Source of the DNA: Clostridia bacterium
GTDB lineage: Bacteria > Bacillota > Clostridia > Oscillospirales > CAG-272
NCBI GenBank assembly: GCA_017550115.1
Contig: JAFYLR010000034.1
Coordinates: 1 to 54,549 of the forward strand
Reading direction: 5' to 3'
Length of the DNA: 54,549 nucleotides
In this document: piece after piece, positions 15,037-25,433 of the stretch
How positions within the stretch are numbered: the stretch's first letter is position 1
Layout: each line of letters starts with the position of its first letter
Made by a program: the position numbers and the translations under genes
Notes under the pieces: generated by a model
Told to the model about the DNA's origin: nothing
Seen by the model: the letters and a program-made list of their open reading frames with translations, nothing else
Database searches by the model: none

Positions 15037-17130
15037 ATGAACAAAGTAACCGAAAAATTCGGATCGATGGTGTTCGACGAAAAAATAATGAGAGAGAAGC
15101 TGCCTCGCGAGATATACAAAAAAATGCAGGCAACTCTCAAAAAGGGAAAACGTCTTGACCGCGAAACCGCAAACGTCATTGCAAACGCAATGAAGGACTG
15201 GGCAATCGAGCTTGGTGCAACCCATTTTACGCATTGGTTTCAACCGATGACGGGCGTTACCGCAGAGAAGCACGATAGCTTTATCGCACCGACCGCTGAC
15301 GGCAGGATAATTATGGATTTTACAGGCAAAGAGCTTGTGAGTGGAGAATCCGATGCTTCTTCTTTCCCCTCGGGCGGACTTCGTGCCACCTTTGAGGCAA
15401 GAGGATACACTGCGTGGGATCCGACTTCCTTTGCCTTTATAAAGGATAATACTCTTTACATACCGACGGCATTCTGTTCTTGGGGCGGTGAAGCACTTGA
15501 CAAAAAGACTCCTCTGCTTCGTTCAATGGAAGCGATAAACAGAGAAGCTCTTCGAGTTCTCCGTCTTTTCGGAAAAGAGGACGAAACTGCTGTTAAGACA
15601 ACGGTTGGAGCAGAGCAGGAATATTTCCTCATTGATGCCGAGACATTTACTCGTCGCCCTGACCTTATATATACGGGACGTACTCTTTTCGGTGCACGTC
15701 CACCAAAGGGACAGGAGCTTGACGACCACTATTTCGGTATAATCAAGCCCCGCGTCAAAGAATTTATGAAAGAGCTTGACGAGGAGCTTTGGAAGCTCGG
15801 CGTTCTCGCAAAAACCGAGCATAACGAGGGTGCACCCTGTCAGCACGAGCTCGCCCCTATATTCTCAACGACAAATATCGCGACAGACCATAACCAGCTC
15901 ACAATGGAGCTTATGCAAAAGCTCGCAAAGAAGCACGGTATGGTATGTCTGCTTCATGAAAAGCCCTTTGAGGGCGTAAACGGAAGCGGAAAGCATAACA
16001 ACTGGTCGCTTTCCACGTCAGGCGGAGTAAATCTGCTTGAGCCGGGAGACACTCCGTTTGAGAATGCACAGTTCCTTTTGTTCTTGACCGCCGTTATAAA
16101 GGCTGTTGACGATTATCAGGAGCTTTTGCGTATATCCGTCGCATCTGCCGGAAATGACCACCGTCTCGGTGCGTCCGAGGCACCGCCCGCTATCGTTTCT
16201 ATGTTCTTGGGTGACGAGATCACCGCAATTCTTGAAGCGATCGAGAACGAGGGCAACGTCTGTGCCAAGGACAAAGAGATGATGAAGATTGGCGTTCACG
16301 TGCTTCCCAAATTCCCGAAGGACTCAACCGACAGAAACCGTACCTCGCCTTTTGCGTTCACCGGAAACAAGTTTGAATTCAGAATGGTTGGCGCATCGGC
16401 TTCTATTGCGGACGCAAATATAGTTCTTAATACTGCGGTTGCAGAGGTTCTCAAGAAGTTTGCTGACGAGCTTGAAGGTGCGTCCGACTTCAATTCCGCC
16501 CTGCATGATCTCATTCGCCGAACAGTTATCAAGCATAAGCGTATCCTCTTCAACGGAAACGGATATGACGATGCATGGGTTGAGGAATCGAAGAAGCGCG
16601 GACTTGCAAATCTGACAACAACACCTGACGCTCTTGCTCACTATCTTGATGAGAAGAACGTAAAGCTCTTTACCGAGAATAAGGTATTCAGCGAATCCGA
16701 GATGAAAGCAAGATATGAGATATATCTTGAAAGATACGCAAAGGTGCTGAACATCGAGGCTCGTACTATGGTTGATATGGTAAGAGGAGCTATCCTCCCC
16801 GCCGCCGCAAAGTATAAGCGTGAGCTTTCCGAGACGGCTATTGCAACCAAGGGCTTTATCGGCGGAGCAGACCTTAGCTTTGAAGAAGAAACGGTCGCAT
16901 CTCTTACCGAGCTTTCATCAAGAGCATTTGCACTCCTTAAAATGCTTGAGAGTGCAAACGATACGGCAAAGGAGCTTCTGTGCTCAAAAGACAGAGCAGA
17001 AGCATACCGCGACAGCGTTCTTCCGATAATGGAGGATATGAGAAAGACGGTCGATGCCATCGAAACTCTCGTTCCGACGTCATCTTGGCCTTTCCCGACC
17101 TATGGTGAGATCCTTTTCGGTATTAAATAA
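15037..17130 (+). CDS. glnN: Glutamine synthetase type III
   Basis: 697 residues from ATG 15037, with AAGGAG six bases upstream; the length is that of GSIII rather than GSI (about 450). It condenses glutamate and ammonia to glutamine with ATP. GSIII features are visible: THWFQPMTG near residue 68, AEQEYFLID near 190, HNEGAPCQHELAP near 262, GKHNNWS near 325 and NRTSPFAFTGNKFEFR near 430. It has its own perfect promoter and a leader hairpin. With asnA upstream it forms an ammonia-assimilation neighbourhood. A strong terminator follows. Confidence 0.96.
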   Translation: MNKVTEKFGSMVFDEKIMREKLPREIYKKMQATLKKGKRLDRETANVIANAMKDWAIELGATHFTHWFQPMTGVTAEKHDSFIAPTADGRIIMDFTGKELVSGESDASSFPSGGLRATFEARGYTAWDPTSFAFIKDNTLYIPTAFCSWGGEALDKKTPLLRSMEAINREALRVLRLFGKEDETAVKTTVGAEQEYFLIDAETFTRRPDLIYTGRTLFGARPPKGQELDDHYFGIIKPRVKEFMKELDEELWKLGVLAKTEHNEGAPCQHELAPIFSTTNIATDHNQLTMELMQKLAKKHGMVCLLHEKPFEGVNGSGKHNNWSLSTSGGVNLLEPGDTPFENAQFLLFLTAVIKAVDDYQELLRISVASAGNDHRLGASEAPPAIVSMFLGDEITAILEAIENEGNVCAKDKEMMKIGVHVLPKFPKDSTDRNRTSPFAFTGNKFEFRMVGASASIADANIVLNTAVAEVLKKFADELEGASDFNSALHDLIRRTVIKHKRILFNGNGYDDAWVEESKKRGLANLTTTPDALAHYLDEKNVKLFTENKVFSESEMKARYEIYLERYAKVLNIEARTMVDMVRGAILPAAAKYKRELSETAIATKGFIGGADLSFEEETVASLTELSSRAFALLKMLESANDTAKELLCSKDRAEAYRDSVLPIMEDMRKTVDAIETLVPTSSWPFPTYGEILFGIK

Positions 17131-17146
17131 TAATTATATGCTTTAA

Positions 17147-17180
17147 GGGGACAGTCGAAACGACTGTCCCCTCTTTTTTT
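17147..17180 (+). terminator. Rho-independent terminator of glnN
   Basis: Stem GGGGACAGTCG (17147-17157) paired with CGACTGTCCCC (17161-17171), a 3-base loop, then TCTTTTTTT. Confidence 0.92.
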
Positions 17181-17191
17181 ATTTTTCAAAA

Positions 17192-17839
17192 TCAATATGT
17201 CGGCGTATCGAGTCGCCAGCCGTCGTCGGTGAGCGTAAACGACAAAACAACCGTCATTTTCTCGCCCTCAAGAGAGCTTTCGATCTCTATATTGACAAAA
17301 TCCTCGCTTGACGGTGTTATCATCTTCATCGTGTCGTAGTCATAGGTTCTCGCCGAGGTTATAAGAGGCTCATACGACATACTTTTATATATCCAAGTGT
17401 CCCACTCGATATATTTTGCGGTCGTTACACCTGAAATGTCATCGGCGTATCCCACAAAAACCATTTCGTATATCGGCTCAAGATATTCTTTTGAATACAC
17501 CTTCTCCGCCGATATCTTTATATCCTCAATCGTAAGATACTTACTATCCTCTCGAACGACCTCATAGTCGTCCAAATATTCGGTCATATCAACATATATC
17601 TGCTTATCTTCATCGCTTCCGTCTCTTTTATGTACGGGAAGCCCCTCGCCGAAAAGAATATCGTTTATTTCTGCCGACGCTTCTATAAGAGAGATAAACT
17701 CGTCTTTTACGTCCTCAAGCGGCGGCGGATCGGTCATGATCGGGGACTTTGAGCAGGATGTGCCGACAAATAGGAGGAGTGCAGCGAAGATCGCTGCACT
17801 TGTTTTTTTTATTTTATTACTTTTTATGTTTATTTTCAT
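17192..17839 (-). CDS. Putative lipoprotein downstream of gyrA
   Basis: 215 residues, not recognised. A basic N-terminus and a hydrophobic stretch (residues 13-27) end in VGTSC, a plausible but imperfect lipobox, followed by a proline-rich linker. The mature part is acidic, and its C-terminal region, ending DDGWRLDTPTY, resembles an NTF2-like fold common in Gram-positive lipoproteins. It starts 21 bases after gyrA and is probably co-transcribed at the end of the dnaN-gyrA block. Confidence 0.7.
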   Translation of the reverse strand: MKINIKSNKIKKTSAAIFAALLLFVGTSCSKSPIMTDPPPLEDVKDEFISLIEASAEINDILFGEGLPVHKRDGSDEDKQIYVDMTEYLDDYEVVREDSKYLTIEDIKISAEKVYSKEYLEPIYEMVFVGYADDISGVTTAKYIEWDTWIYKSMSYEPLITSARTYDYDTMKMITPSSEDFVNIEIESSLEGEKMTVVLSFTLTDDGWRLDTPTY

Positions 17840-17860
17840 AAAACCCCTCCGCAGAGTCTA

Positions 17861-20350
17861 TCATTCCTCTGAGATCTTCTCGGCCGACTCTGCTATCTCG
17901 CTCTCGGGAGCAATACGTACGATACCCGAGATCAGTGCCTCGGAATCTACGTTCATTACGCGAACACCCGCCGCCGTTCTTGAATAAACGTTGATAGAAT
18001 CAACGGGCGTTCTGATTATCGTACCTGCATCTGTTATTATCATAACGTCATCGTTCTCTCCGACAGACGCAATACCCGCAAGCAGACCTGTATCTTCATT
18101 GATATTATGGCACATATAGCCTGCACCGCCGCGATTCTTCATATTTCTGAAGTCGCCAAACTCTGTTCTCTTACCCTTACCACGCTCGGTTACAGTAAGC
18201 AGCGTCTTGCCTTCCTCAACGAGAGCAATTCCCTTGATATAGTCGCCCTCACGCAAGCTCATACCTCTGACGCCTCGTGCGGCTCTGCCCATCGCTCTTA
18301 CGTTCTGCTCGCTGAAACGAACGGTATGACCCTCGTGCGAAGCGATAATGACGTCATTCGTACCGTTTGTATGAAGAACAGATACGAGCTCGTCGCCCTC
18401 ATCAAGTCCAAGAGCTATCTTTCCGCCCTTTCTCTGATACTCAAAGTCAGTAAGTAAAGTCTTTTTTATGACACCGTATTTCGTTACCATCGTCAGATAT
18501 TCGCCATCAACAAAATCCTTTATGCCAAGCACGGCGGTTATCTTTTCACCCTCACGCAAGTCGAGGATATTTACGACGTTCGTTCCCTTTGCCGTTCTTG
18601 AAGCCGAAGGAATACGGTAAGCCTTGACGGTATAAACACGTCCTGTATTTGTAAAGAGCATAAGATACGAATGGGAATTCATGACCGTTACCTTATCGAT
18701 AAAGTCATCTTCCTTTGTCGTCATTCCTATCTTGCCGACGCCGCCTCTGTTCTGTGCGGTGTATTCGGAAACGTGCTGACGCTTGATATATCCCGAATTT
18801 GTCATCGTAATAACGCAGGTATGACGTTCGATAAGATCTTCAAGATCTATCTCCTCTTCCGCCTCAACTATATCCGTCTTTCTGTCATCACCAAAGCGGT
18901 TCTTTATCTCATTCATCTCTTCCTTGATGATGTCAGAAACTCTGTATTCATTTGCAAGGATATCGCGAAGGTCCGCAATAAGCTCGCGTAGCTTCTGGAG
19001 CTCGTCCTCTATCTTCTGTCTTTCAAGACCCGTAAGTCGTCCGAGAGTCATCTCAACGATAGCCTGAGCCTGCTCATCCGAAAGGCCGAATCTCTCGCAA
19101 AGTCTTTCCTTTGAATGAGGAATAGACTCGGAGGTCTTCATTATCTCAACGACCTCGTCGATGTTATCGGTGGCTACTATATATCCCTCGAGGATATGCT
19201 CTCTCTTCTCAGCCTTGCGAAGCTCGAATGCAGTTCTTCTCGTAATTACCTGCTTCTGATGCTTGATGTATATGTCAAGTATATCTGCAAGAGGGAGTAT
19301 CTTCGGCTCACCGTTCACGAGTGCGAGCATATTTATGGCACAGGTGTCCTGAAGCTGGGTATATTTATAGAGCTGGTTCATAATTACTTGACCGTTCGCA
19401 TCGCGGCGGTATTCTACTACTATTCTCATACCGTCCTTACCCGATTCGTCACGAATGTCGGTAATTCCCTCTATTCTCTTGTCCTTAACGAGCTCTCCAA
19501 TGCTCTTGCAGAGCTCGCTCTTGTTTACCTGATAAGGTATTTCAGTGTAAATGATGCGGTTCTTTTCCGCCTCTATCTCACCCTTTGCGCGCACCATAAC
19601 GCGTCCCTTACCCGTTTTGTAGGCATCGATGATTCCGCGAGTGCCGTAGATAGTTGCGGCGGTGGGAAAATCGGGGCCCTTTATATATTCCATCAGCTCT
19701 TCTACCGAGCATTCGGGGTTATCCATACGATAGGTTGTAGCGTCGATGACCTCACAGAGATTGTGAGGGGGAATATTAGTCGCCATACCGACGGCGATAC
19801 CGATAGAACCGTTTACAAGCAGGTTCGGGAACTTACTTGGCAGAACGGTAGGCTCTTTTCTCTTATTATCGAAGTTTGGAGCGAAATCAACGACGTCCTT
19901 TTCGATATCTCTCATAAGATAATCGGCAATTCTACTCATTCTTGCCTCTGTGTAACGGTAAGCAGCCGCTCCGTCACCGTCAACCGAGCCGAAGTTACCC
20001 TGACCGTCAACAAGCTTATATCTCATAGAGAAATCCTGCGCGAAGCGCACCATAGTTCCGTAAACCGCCGCATCACCGTGAGGATGATAGCGGCCAAGCA
20101 CGTTACCGACGGTCGTTGCCGACTTGCAGTAAGGCTTGTCGTGCGTGAGGTTGTCCTCGTACATCGCATACATTATTCTTCTCTGACCGGGCTTCATACC
20201 GTCGCGTGCGTCGGGGAGCGCACGGCTCGTAATGACGCTCATCGAATATTCAATAAATGACTTTTTGACCTCTTTTTCAATGTCTATATCGACAATTTTT
20301 TGGTCCTCAAAAAGTATATCCTGTTCCGTATAATCGTTTTTCTTTGCCAC
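17861..20350 (-). CDS. gyrA: DNA gyrase subunit A
   Basis: 829 residues from a GTG start. It is the breakage-rejoining subunit of gyrase, which introduces negative supercoils. The catalytic tyrosine is Tyr133 in YRYTEAR. The C-terminal beta-pinwheel carries a GyrA-box-like QRKGGKI, supporting GyrA over ParC. The quinolone pocket reads [12 protein letters not shown], so the positions equivalent to Escherichia coli Ser83 and Asp87 are Ala94 and Gly98. It follows gyrB by 22 bases in the same operon. Confidence 0.97.
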   Translation of the reverse strand: MAKKNDYTEQDILFEDQKIVDIDIEKEVKKSFIEYSMSVITSRALPDARDGMKPGQRRIMYAMYEDNLTHDKPYCKSATTVGNVLGRYHPHGDAAVYGTMVRFAQDFSMRYKLVDGQGNFGSVDGDGAAAYRYTEARMSRIADYLMRDIEKDVVDFAPNFDNKRKEPTVLPSKFPNLLVNGSIGIAVGMATNIPPHNLCEVIDATTYRMDNPECSVEELMEYIKGPDFPTAATIYGTRGIIDAYKTGKGRVMVRAKGEIEAEKNRIIYTEIPYQVNKSELCKSIGELVKDKRIEGITDIRDESGKDGMRIVVEYRRDANGQVIMNQLYKYTQLQDTCAINMLALVNGEPKILPLADILDIYIKHQKQVITRRTAFELRKAEKREHILEGYIVATDNIDEVVEIMKTSESIPHSKERLCERFGLSDEQAQAIVEMTLGRLTGLERQKIEDELQKLRELIADLRDILANEYRVSDIIKEEMNEIKNRFGDDRKTDIVEAEEEIDLEDLIERHTCVITMTNSGYIKRQHVSEYTAQNRGGVGKIGMTTKEDDFIDKVTVMNSHSYLMLFTNTGRVYTVKAYRIPSASRTAKGTNVVNILDLREGEKITAVLGIKDFVDGEYLTMVTKYGVIKKTLLTDFEYQRKGGKIALGLDEGDELVSVLHTNGTNDVIIASHEGHTVRFSEQNVRAMGRAARGVRGMSLREGDYIKGIALVEEGKTLLTVTERGKGKRTEFGDFRNMKNRGGAGYMCHNINEDTGLLAGIASVGENDDVMIITDAGTIIRTPVDSINVYSRTAAGVRVMNVDSEALISGIVRIAPESEIAESAEKISEE

Positions 20351-20372
20351 TTTCTTTTACGCCTTTCCTTTA

Positions 20373-22307
<1,935 letters not shown>

Positions 22308-22337
22308 TCAGATTTTGTTTTACGCTTTTTTCTTTAT

Positions 22338-22616
22338 TTATTCGTAGTTATTTTCAAGTCTTCCAATAAGAGCAAGAGAAGAAAGCTGAGAAAAGCATAT
22401 CTTGAACTTGCCTCTGTCCGCAAAATCACTTTCCGTATCGGAATATATAATGAAAGACTTTGGAATTTCATTGTTTGCCGACTCAAGCATGCCTTCTTTT
22501 TCGGCGTTTACAAGATATTTTCTTGTTTCTGCCGACATACTTGCGTTATCTGTATCAAAAATTCCTATTATATTTTTTTCTCTTATGTTTTTGTTGTTTC
22601 CAACGTGAAGATACAT
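22338..22616 (-). CDS. remB: RemB/YaaB-type DUF370 protein
   Basis: 92 residues from ATG 22616; the longer frame begins with TTG inside the recF stop region, and AGAGGA lies upstream of this ATG. The N-terminal MYLHVGNNKNI and GIFDTDNAS match the RemA/RemB (DUF370) family; its place between recF and gyrB is that of Bacillus subtilis yaaB (remB). RemA-family proteins are DNA-binding regulators of matrix and osmoprotection genes; RemB function is less defined. Confidence 0.82.
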   Translation of the reverse strand: MYLHVGNNKNIREKNIIGIFDTDNASMSAETRKYLVNAEKEGMLESANNEIPKSFIIYSDTESDFADRGKFKICFSQLSSLALIGRLENNYE

Positions 22617-22630
22617 ATTTTTATATCCTC

Positions 22631-23740
22631 TCAAAAAATGTATTCGCCGTTTTTTACGATAATTTTTTTTGATGTCGCAAAATACGTCTTTTCACAGGTC
22701 GATATAATAACCTGCCTGTCCTTTATCGAGCAGAGAAGAAAATTACGTCGCCTCTCATCAAGCTCACTCAGCACGTCATCAAGCAAAAATATCGGATTCT
22801 CGCCCGTCTCATACCGACATATATCCCCTTCCGCGAGCTTCATCGCAAGAGCAAGAGACCTCTGTTGCCCTTGAGACGCAAAGGACCTTGCACTTTTGCC
22901 GTTTATAAGAATTTCTATATCGTCCTTATGAATTCCCCAGAGAGTTGAGCCTGCCGCTATCTCTCTCTCAATATTAGAGCTTAAAAGTTCTTTATATCTT
23001 TTCTCGACCGCCTCTATATCCTCATATTCGTCCGGACTCTGTTTCGATGAACCTATATATGACATCTCAACATTTTCTTTTTTGTCCGTCATCTCACAGA
23101 AATATTCGGCAACGGCTTCCTCAACCTTTTTTACGTATCTTGACCTTATATGACTGATAAACGCCGCTTCGTGTGCCAACTGTTCACTCCATATATTTAT
23201 AGTTTCCTTTAATGTGGAAAAGTCAGCTTCTGCATTTTTTATCAGTTTATTTCTTTGTTCAAGTATAGCATAATATTTTTGCAGAGATTTGAGATAAACG
23301 GGCCTGAACTGAGATATTGCAACGTCGAGATAGTTACGCCTCATAGAAGGCCCTTCTTTTATCAAGGACAGATGCTCCGGACAGAATAATACTGCCCTGA
23401 AACAGCCTATCATTTCACTCAACTTATCAATTTTAACGCCGTTTAAGAGTATTTTTCTGCGACAGCCTCTCGCAACGCCCACCGAAAGAGTCTGAATATC
23501 GCTTCTTGAAGAGTCCTTAAACCCTATTTCTATGAGATATTCTTTTTCTCCGAATTTTATGGCGTCCGCTTCCTTTACGGCACGAAAGCTTTTTCCTGTA
23601 GTAAAAGTATATATAGCCTCGATAAGATTTGTTTTTCCTTGAGCGTTGTCTCCTTCAAGAACATTTACTCCATCATCAAAAACTATCTCTTCATCTTCTA
23701 TATTTCTATAATTTTTAAGCTTTATATAGTTACATACCAT
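22631..23740 (-). CDS. recF: DNA replication and repair protein RecF
   Basis: 369 residues. An SMC-like ABC ATPase that helps load RecA on gapped DNA as part of RecFOR. Walker A GDNAQGKTNLIEAIY is near residue 31, the signature ASQGQQRSLALAMKLAE near 285, and Walker B PIFLLDDVLSELDERR near 318. It lies five bases after dnaN; the S4-domain gene yaaA, usually between them in Bacilli, is absent. Confidence 0.95.
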   Translation of the reverse strand: MVCNYIKLKNYRNIEDEEIVFDDGVNVLEGDNAQGKTNLIEAIYTFTTGKSFRAVKEADAIKFGEKEYLIEIGFKDSSRSDIQTLSVGVARGCRRKILLNGVKIDKLSEMIGCFRAVLFCPEHLSLIKEGPSMRRNYLDVAISQFRPVYLKSLQKYYAILEQRNKLIKNAEADFSTLKETINIWSEQLAHEAAFISHIRSRYVKKVEEAVAEYFCEMTDKKENVEMSYIGSSKQSPDEYEDIEAVEKRYKELLSSNIEREIAAGSTLWGIHKDDIEILINGKSARSFASQGQQRSLALAMKLAEGDICRYETGENPIFLLDDVLSELDERRRNFLLCSIKDRQVIISTCEKTYFATSKKIIVKNGEYIF

Positions 23741-23745
23741 AAAAA

Positions 23746-24897
23746 TTATTCTTTTATGCGAACAGGAAGAATCATATAAAGCTCTTCTATTCCGTCTTCC
23801 TCTTCAAGAGGCTCTATATTCATGCTTGTAAGTGGAGTAGATATTGAAAGCTTTATCTTTTCTGTGTCACAAGAGCGTATAGAATCCATAAGATAACGGT
23901 TGTTGAATGCAATCAACACATCTTCACCCTCATGACTTATTTTAACCTCGTCATAAGAGCTTCCGTTAGTAGAAACTGCGGAAATTTCTATATTTTCTCC
24001 GCTTACGTTAAGCTTAACGTGTGAACGAACGCTTCCCGCTATCTTTTCTTCGGTTATAAGAGCAGCTCTCTCAAGAGAGGACATAAGCTCTTCCTTATTT
24101 ACTTCAACCGTAACCTTATGATTTGTGAGTATAATTCTTTCATAATCTATATACTCGCCCTCTATAAGTCTTGAGAAGAATATTATATTTCCAATCTCAA
24201 AAACTATATGCTTTCTCATAAGGTATATTCTCGTCATCTTTTCCTCGTCGTTTGAGAGGAGCTTATAAAGCTCGTTTACAGTTTTAACGGGAAGAATAAA
24301 AGAATAATGTATATATTTATCGCTTTCGTTTCCTTTTTTGATTTCAGTACGTCTTGAGCAACGAGCAAGCTTGAAGCTGTCACACGCAACTATCATAATA
24401 CCGTCGTCATTTACGTGAACAAAACAGCCGTTCAATACCTGTCTTTGATCTACAGTACCCATAGCATAGGTCGTTTTATCCAACATCTTGCGTAAAACAC
24501 CTTCACCTATATAGAAACCCATCTCACTCTTCAAAGAGGGTACAGACGGAAAATTTTCACCCTCAAGAGCGTTCAGACGGAATGTAGAACGACCGCTTGT
24601 TATCGTCGCACATAATTTTTCATCTACAGTGAGAGTTATATCCTCGTTTTCCATAACGTAAAGAGTCTGATTGAACTTTTGAGCATTTATAACGAAATAT
24701 CCTTCTTCTATTACCTCTGCTTCGATCGTCGTTCTCATTCCCTTTTCAAGCTCGTATGTTGTGAGAATAACTGTATTCGGCATCTTTGCTTCTATAAGAA
24801 TACCTTCAACTGCAGGTAAAGTAGATCTGCTTTGAGCCGTTGCCATAAGAGGAGCTATTGCGTTTGCGAGTATTTTACGTTTGAAAATGATTTTCAT
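23746..24897 (-). CDS. dnaN: DNA polymerase III sliding clamp (beta subunit)
   Basis: 383 residues, consistent with three clamp domains of about 125 each. It begins MKIIFKRKILANAI and ends EELYMILPVRIKE, the typical C-terminal clamp strand. It tethers the replicative polymerase to DNA. GGAGGG lies 11 bases before the ATG. The gene starts at the left edge of the origin region, and the putative unwinding triplets lie within 75 bases of its start codon. Confidence 0.96.
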   Translation of the reverse strand: MKIIFKRKILANAIAPLMATAQSRSTLPAVEGILIEAKMPNTVILTTYELEKGMRTTIEAEVIEEGYFVINAQKFNQTLYVMENEDITLTVDEKLCATITSGRSTFRLNALEGENFPSVPSLKSEMGFYIGEGVLRKMLDKTTYAMGTVDQRQVLNGCFVHVNDDGIMIVACDSFKLARCSRRTEIKKGNESDKYIHYSFILPVKTVNELYKLLSNDEEKMTRIYLMRKHIVFEIGNIIFFSRLIEGEYIDYERIILTNHKVTVEVNKEELMSSLERAALITEEKIAGSVRSHVKLNVSGENIEISAVSTNGSSYDEVKISHEGEDVLIAFNNRYLMDSIRSCDTEKIKLSISTPLTSMNIEPLEEEDGIEELYMILPVRIKE

Positions 24898-24924
24898 TTT
24901 TAATTTTTCCCTCCGTTTTTTTAA

Positions 24925-24970
24925 GATAGAATAGAAAGAATAGAATAGAAAAGAATAGTAGTATTATTAG
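24925..24970 (+). other. Candidate DnaA-trio unwinding element
   Basis: Plus-strand bases 24956-24970 read TAG TAG TAT TAT TAG, and the preceding 30 bases repeat AATAG with short purine spacers. The DnaA-trio rule (3'-[G/A]A[T/A]-5') requires TAG/TAT-type triplets beside a DnaA box on the same strand; the first box begins five bases further on. As in B. subtilis, the trios lie on the dnaN side of the box. Confidence 0.7.
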
Positions 24971-24974
24971 TGTT

Positions 24975-24992
24975 TGTTGATAATGTGGAAAA
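24975..24992. promoter_or_regulatory. Tandem DnaA box pair, dnaN side
   Basis: TGTTGATAA followed immediately by TGTGGAAAA; each is one mismatch from TGTGGATAA. It is identical to the pair at 25208. Confidence 0.8.
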
Positions 24993-25207
24993 GTGAATTT
25001 TCCCTCATTTTTAGATTCCGAAAGTCTTTATTTTCAAGTTTTTTAATTATTTTCACAGAAAAGATAAAAGTGGAAAATACATAATAAAACATTCAAAAAA
25101 ACAGACATATGTTTGTGCAAAAACTGTTCTTAATTTTTTAGAATAGAAATATTCAAGGAAATTAAAAAATAAATGAAAAAAATCAAAAAACAAAACTTGA
25201 AAAATAA

Positions 25208-25225
25208 TGTTGATAATGTGGAAAA
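25208..25225. promoter_or_regulatory. Tandem DnaA box pair, central
   Basis: The same 18 bases as at 24975-24992, in the same orientation, 233 bases away. Confidence 0.8.
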
Positions 25226-25253
25226 TAAATTTATTTTATGCTGAAGATTGGAA

Positions 25254-25262
25254 TTATCAACA
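25254..25262. promoter_or_regulatory. DnaA box
   Basis: TTATCAACA, one mismatch from TTATCCACA, in the orientation opposite to the two pairs. Confidence 0.6.
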
Positions 25263-25344
25263 GCTATGTATAAAACTTTCTAAACAATCTAAATACATAT
25301 AAAATAAACTAAATCCAAAATTTTCTATTTGATATTCAACAAAG

Positions 25345-25353
25345 TTTTCCACA
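25345..25353. promoter_or_regulatory. DnaA box
   Basis: TTTTCCACA, one mismatch from consensus. Confidence 0.65.
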
Positions 25354-25387
25354 TACAAAAATCAAGATTTTATTTTTAGATATAAAG

Positions 25388-25396
25388 TGTGGATAA
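25388..25396. promoter_or_regulatory. DnaA box (perfect)
   Basis: TGTGGATAA, the exact consensus, 38 bases beyond the dnaA stop codon. Confidence 0.85.
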
Positions 25397-25433
25397 GCTA
25401 TTTAGAAGAATGTTATAAAGCTGTTATATAATA

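Larger units (their letters stand above)
24898..25433. other. oriC: Origin of replication (oriC) between dnaA and dnaN
   Basis: A 536-base gene-free, very AT-rich stretch flanked by dnaN and dnaA. It holds seven DnaA-box-like nonamers: TGTTGATAA and TGTGGAAAA in direct contact at 24975-24992 and again at 25208-25225, TTATCAACA at 25254, TTTTCCACA at 25345 and a perfect TGTGGATAA at 25388. Between the two pairs lies an A/T-only-like tract (about 25010-25205). The gene order dnaA, oriC, dnaN matches the B. subtilis layout. The change of coding strand to either side of this region also supports bidirectional replication from here. Confidence 0.93.

Noticed and set aside
19115-20260. A 381-residue plus-strand open frame opposite gyrA
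   Set aside because: It is an antisense shadow of a strongly conserved gene, has no ribosome binding site and shows no family resemblance.
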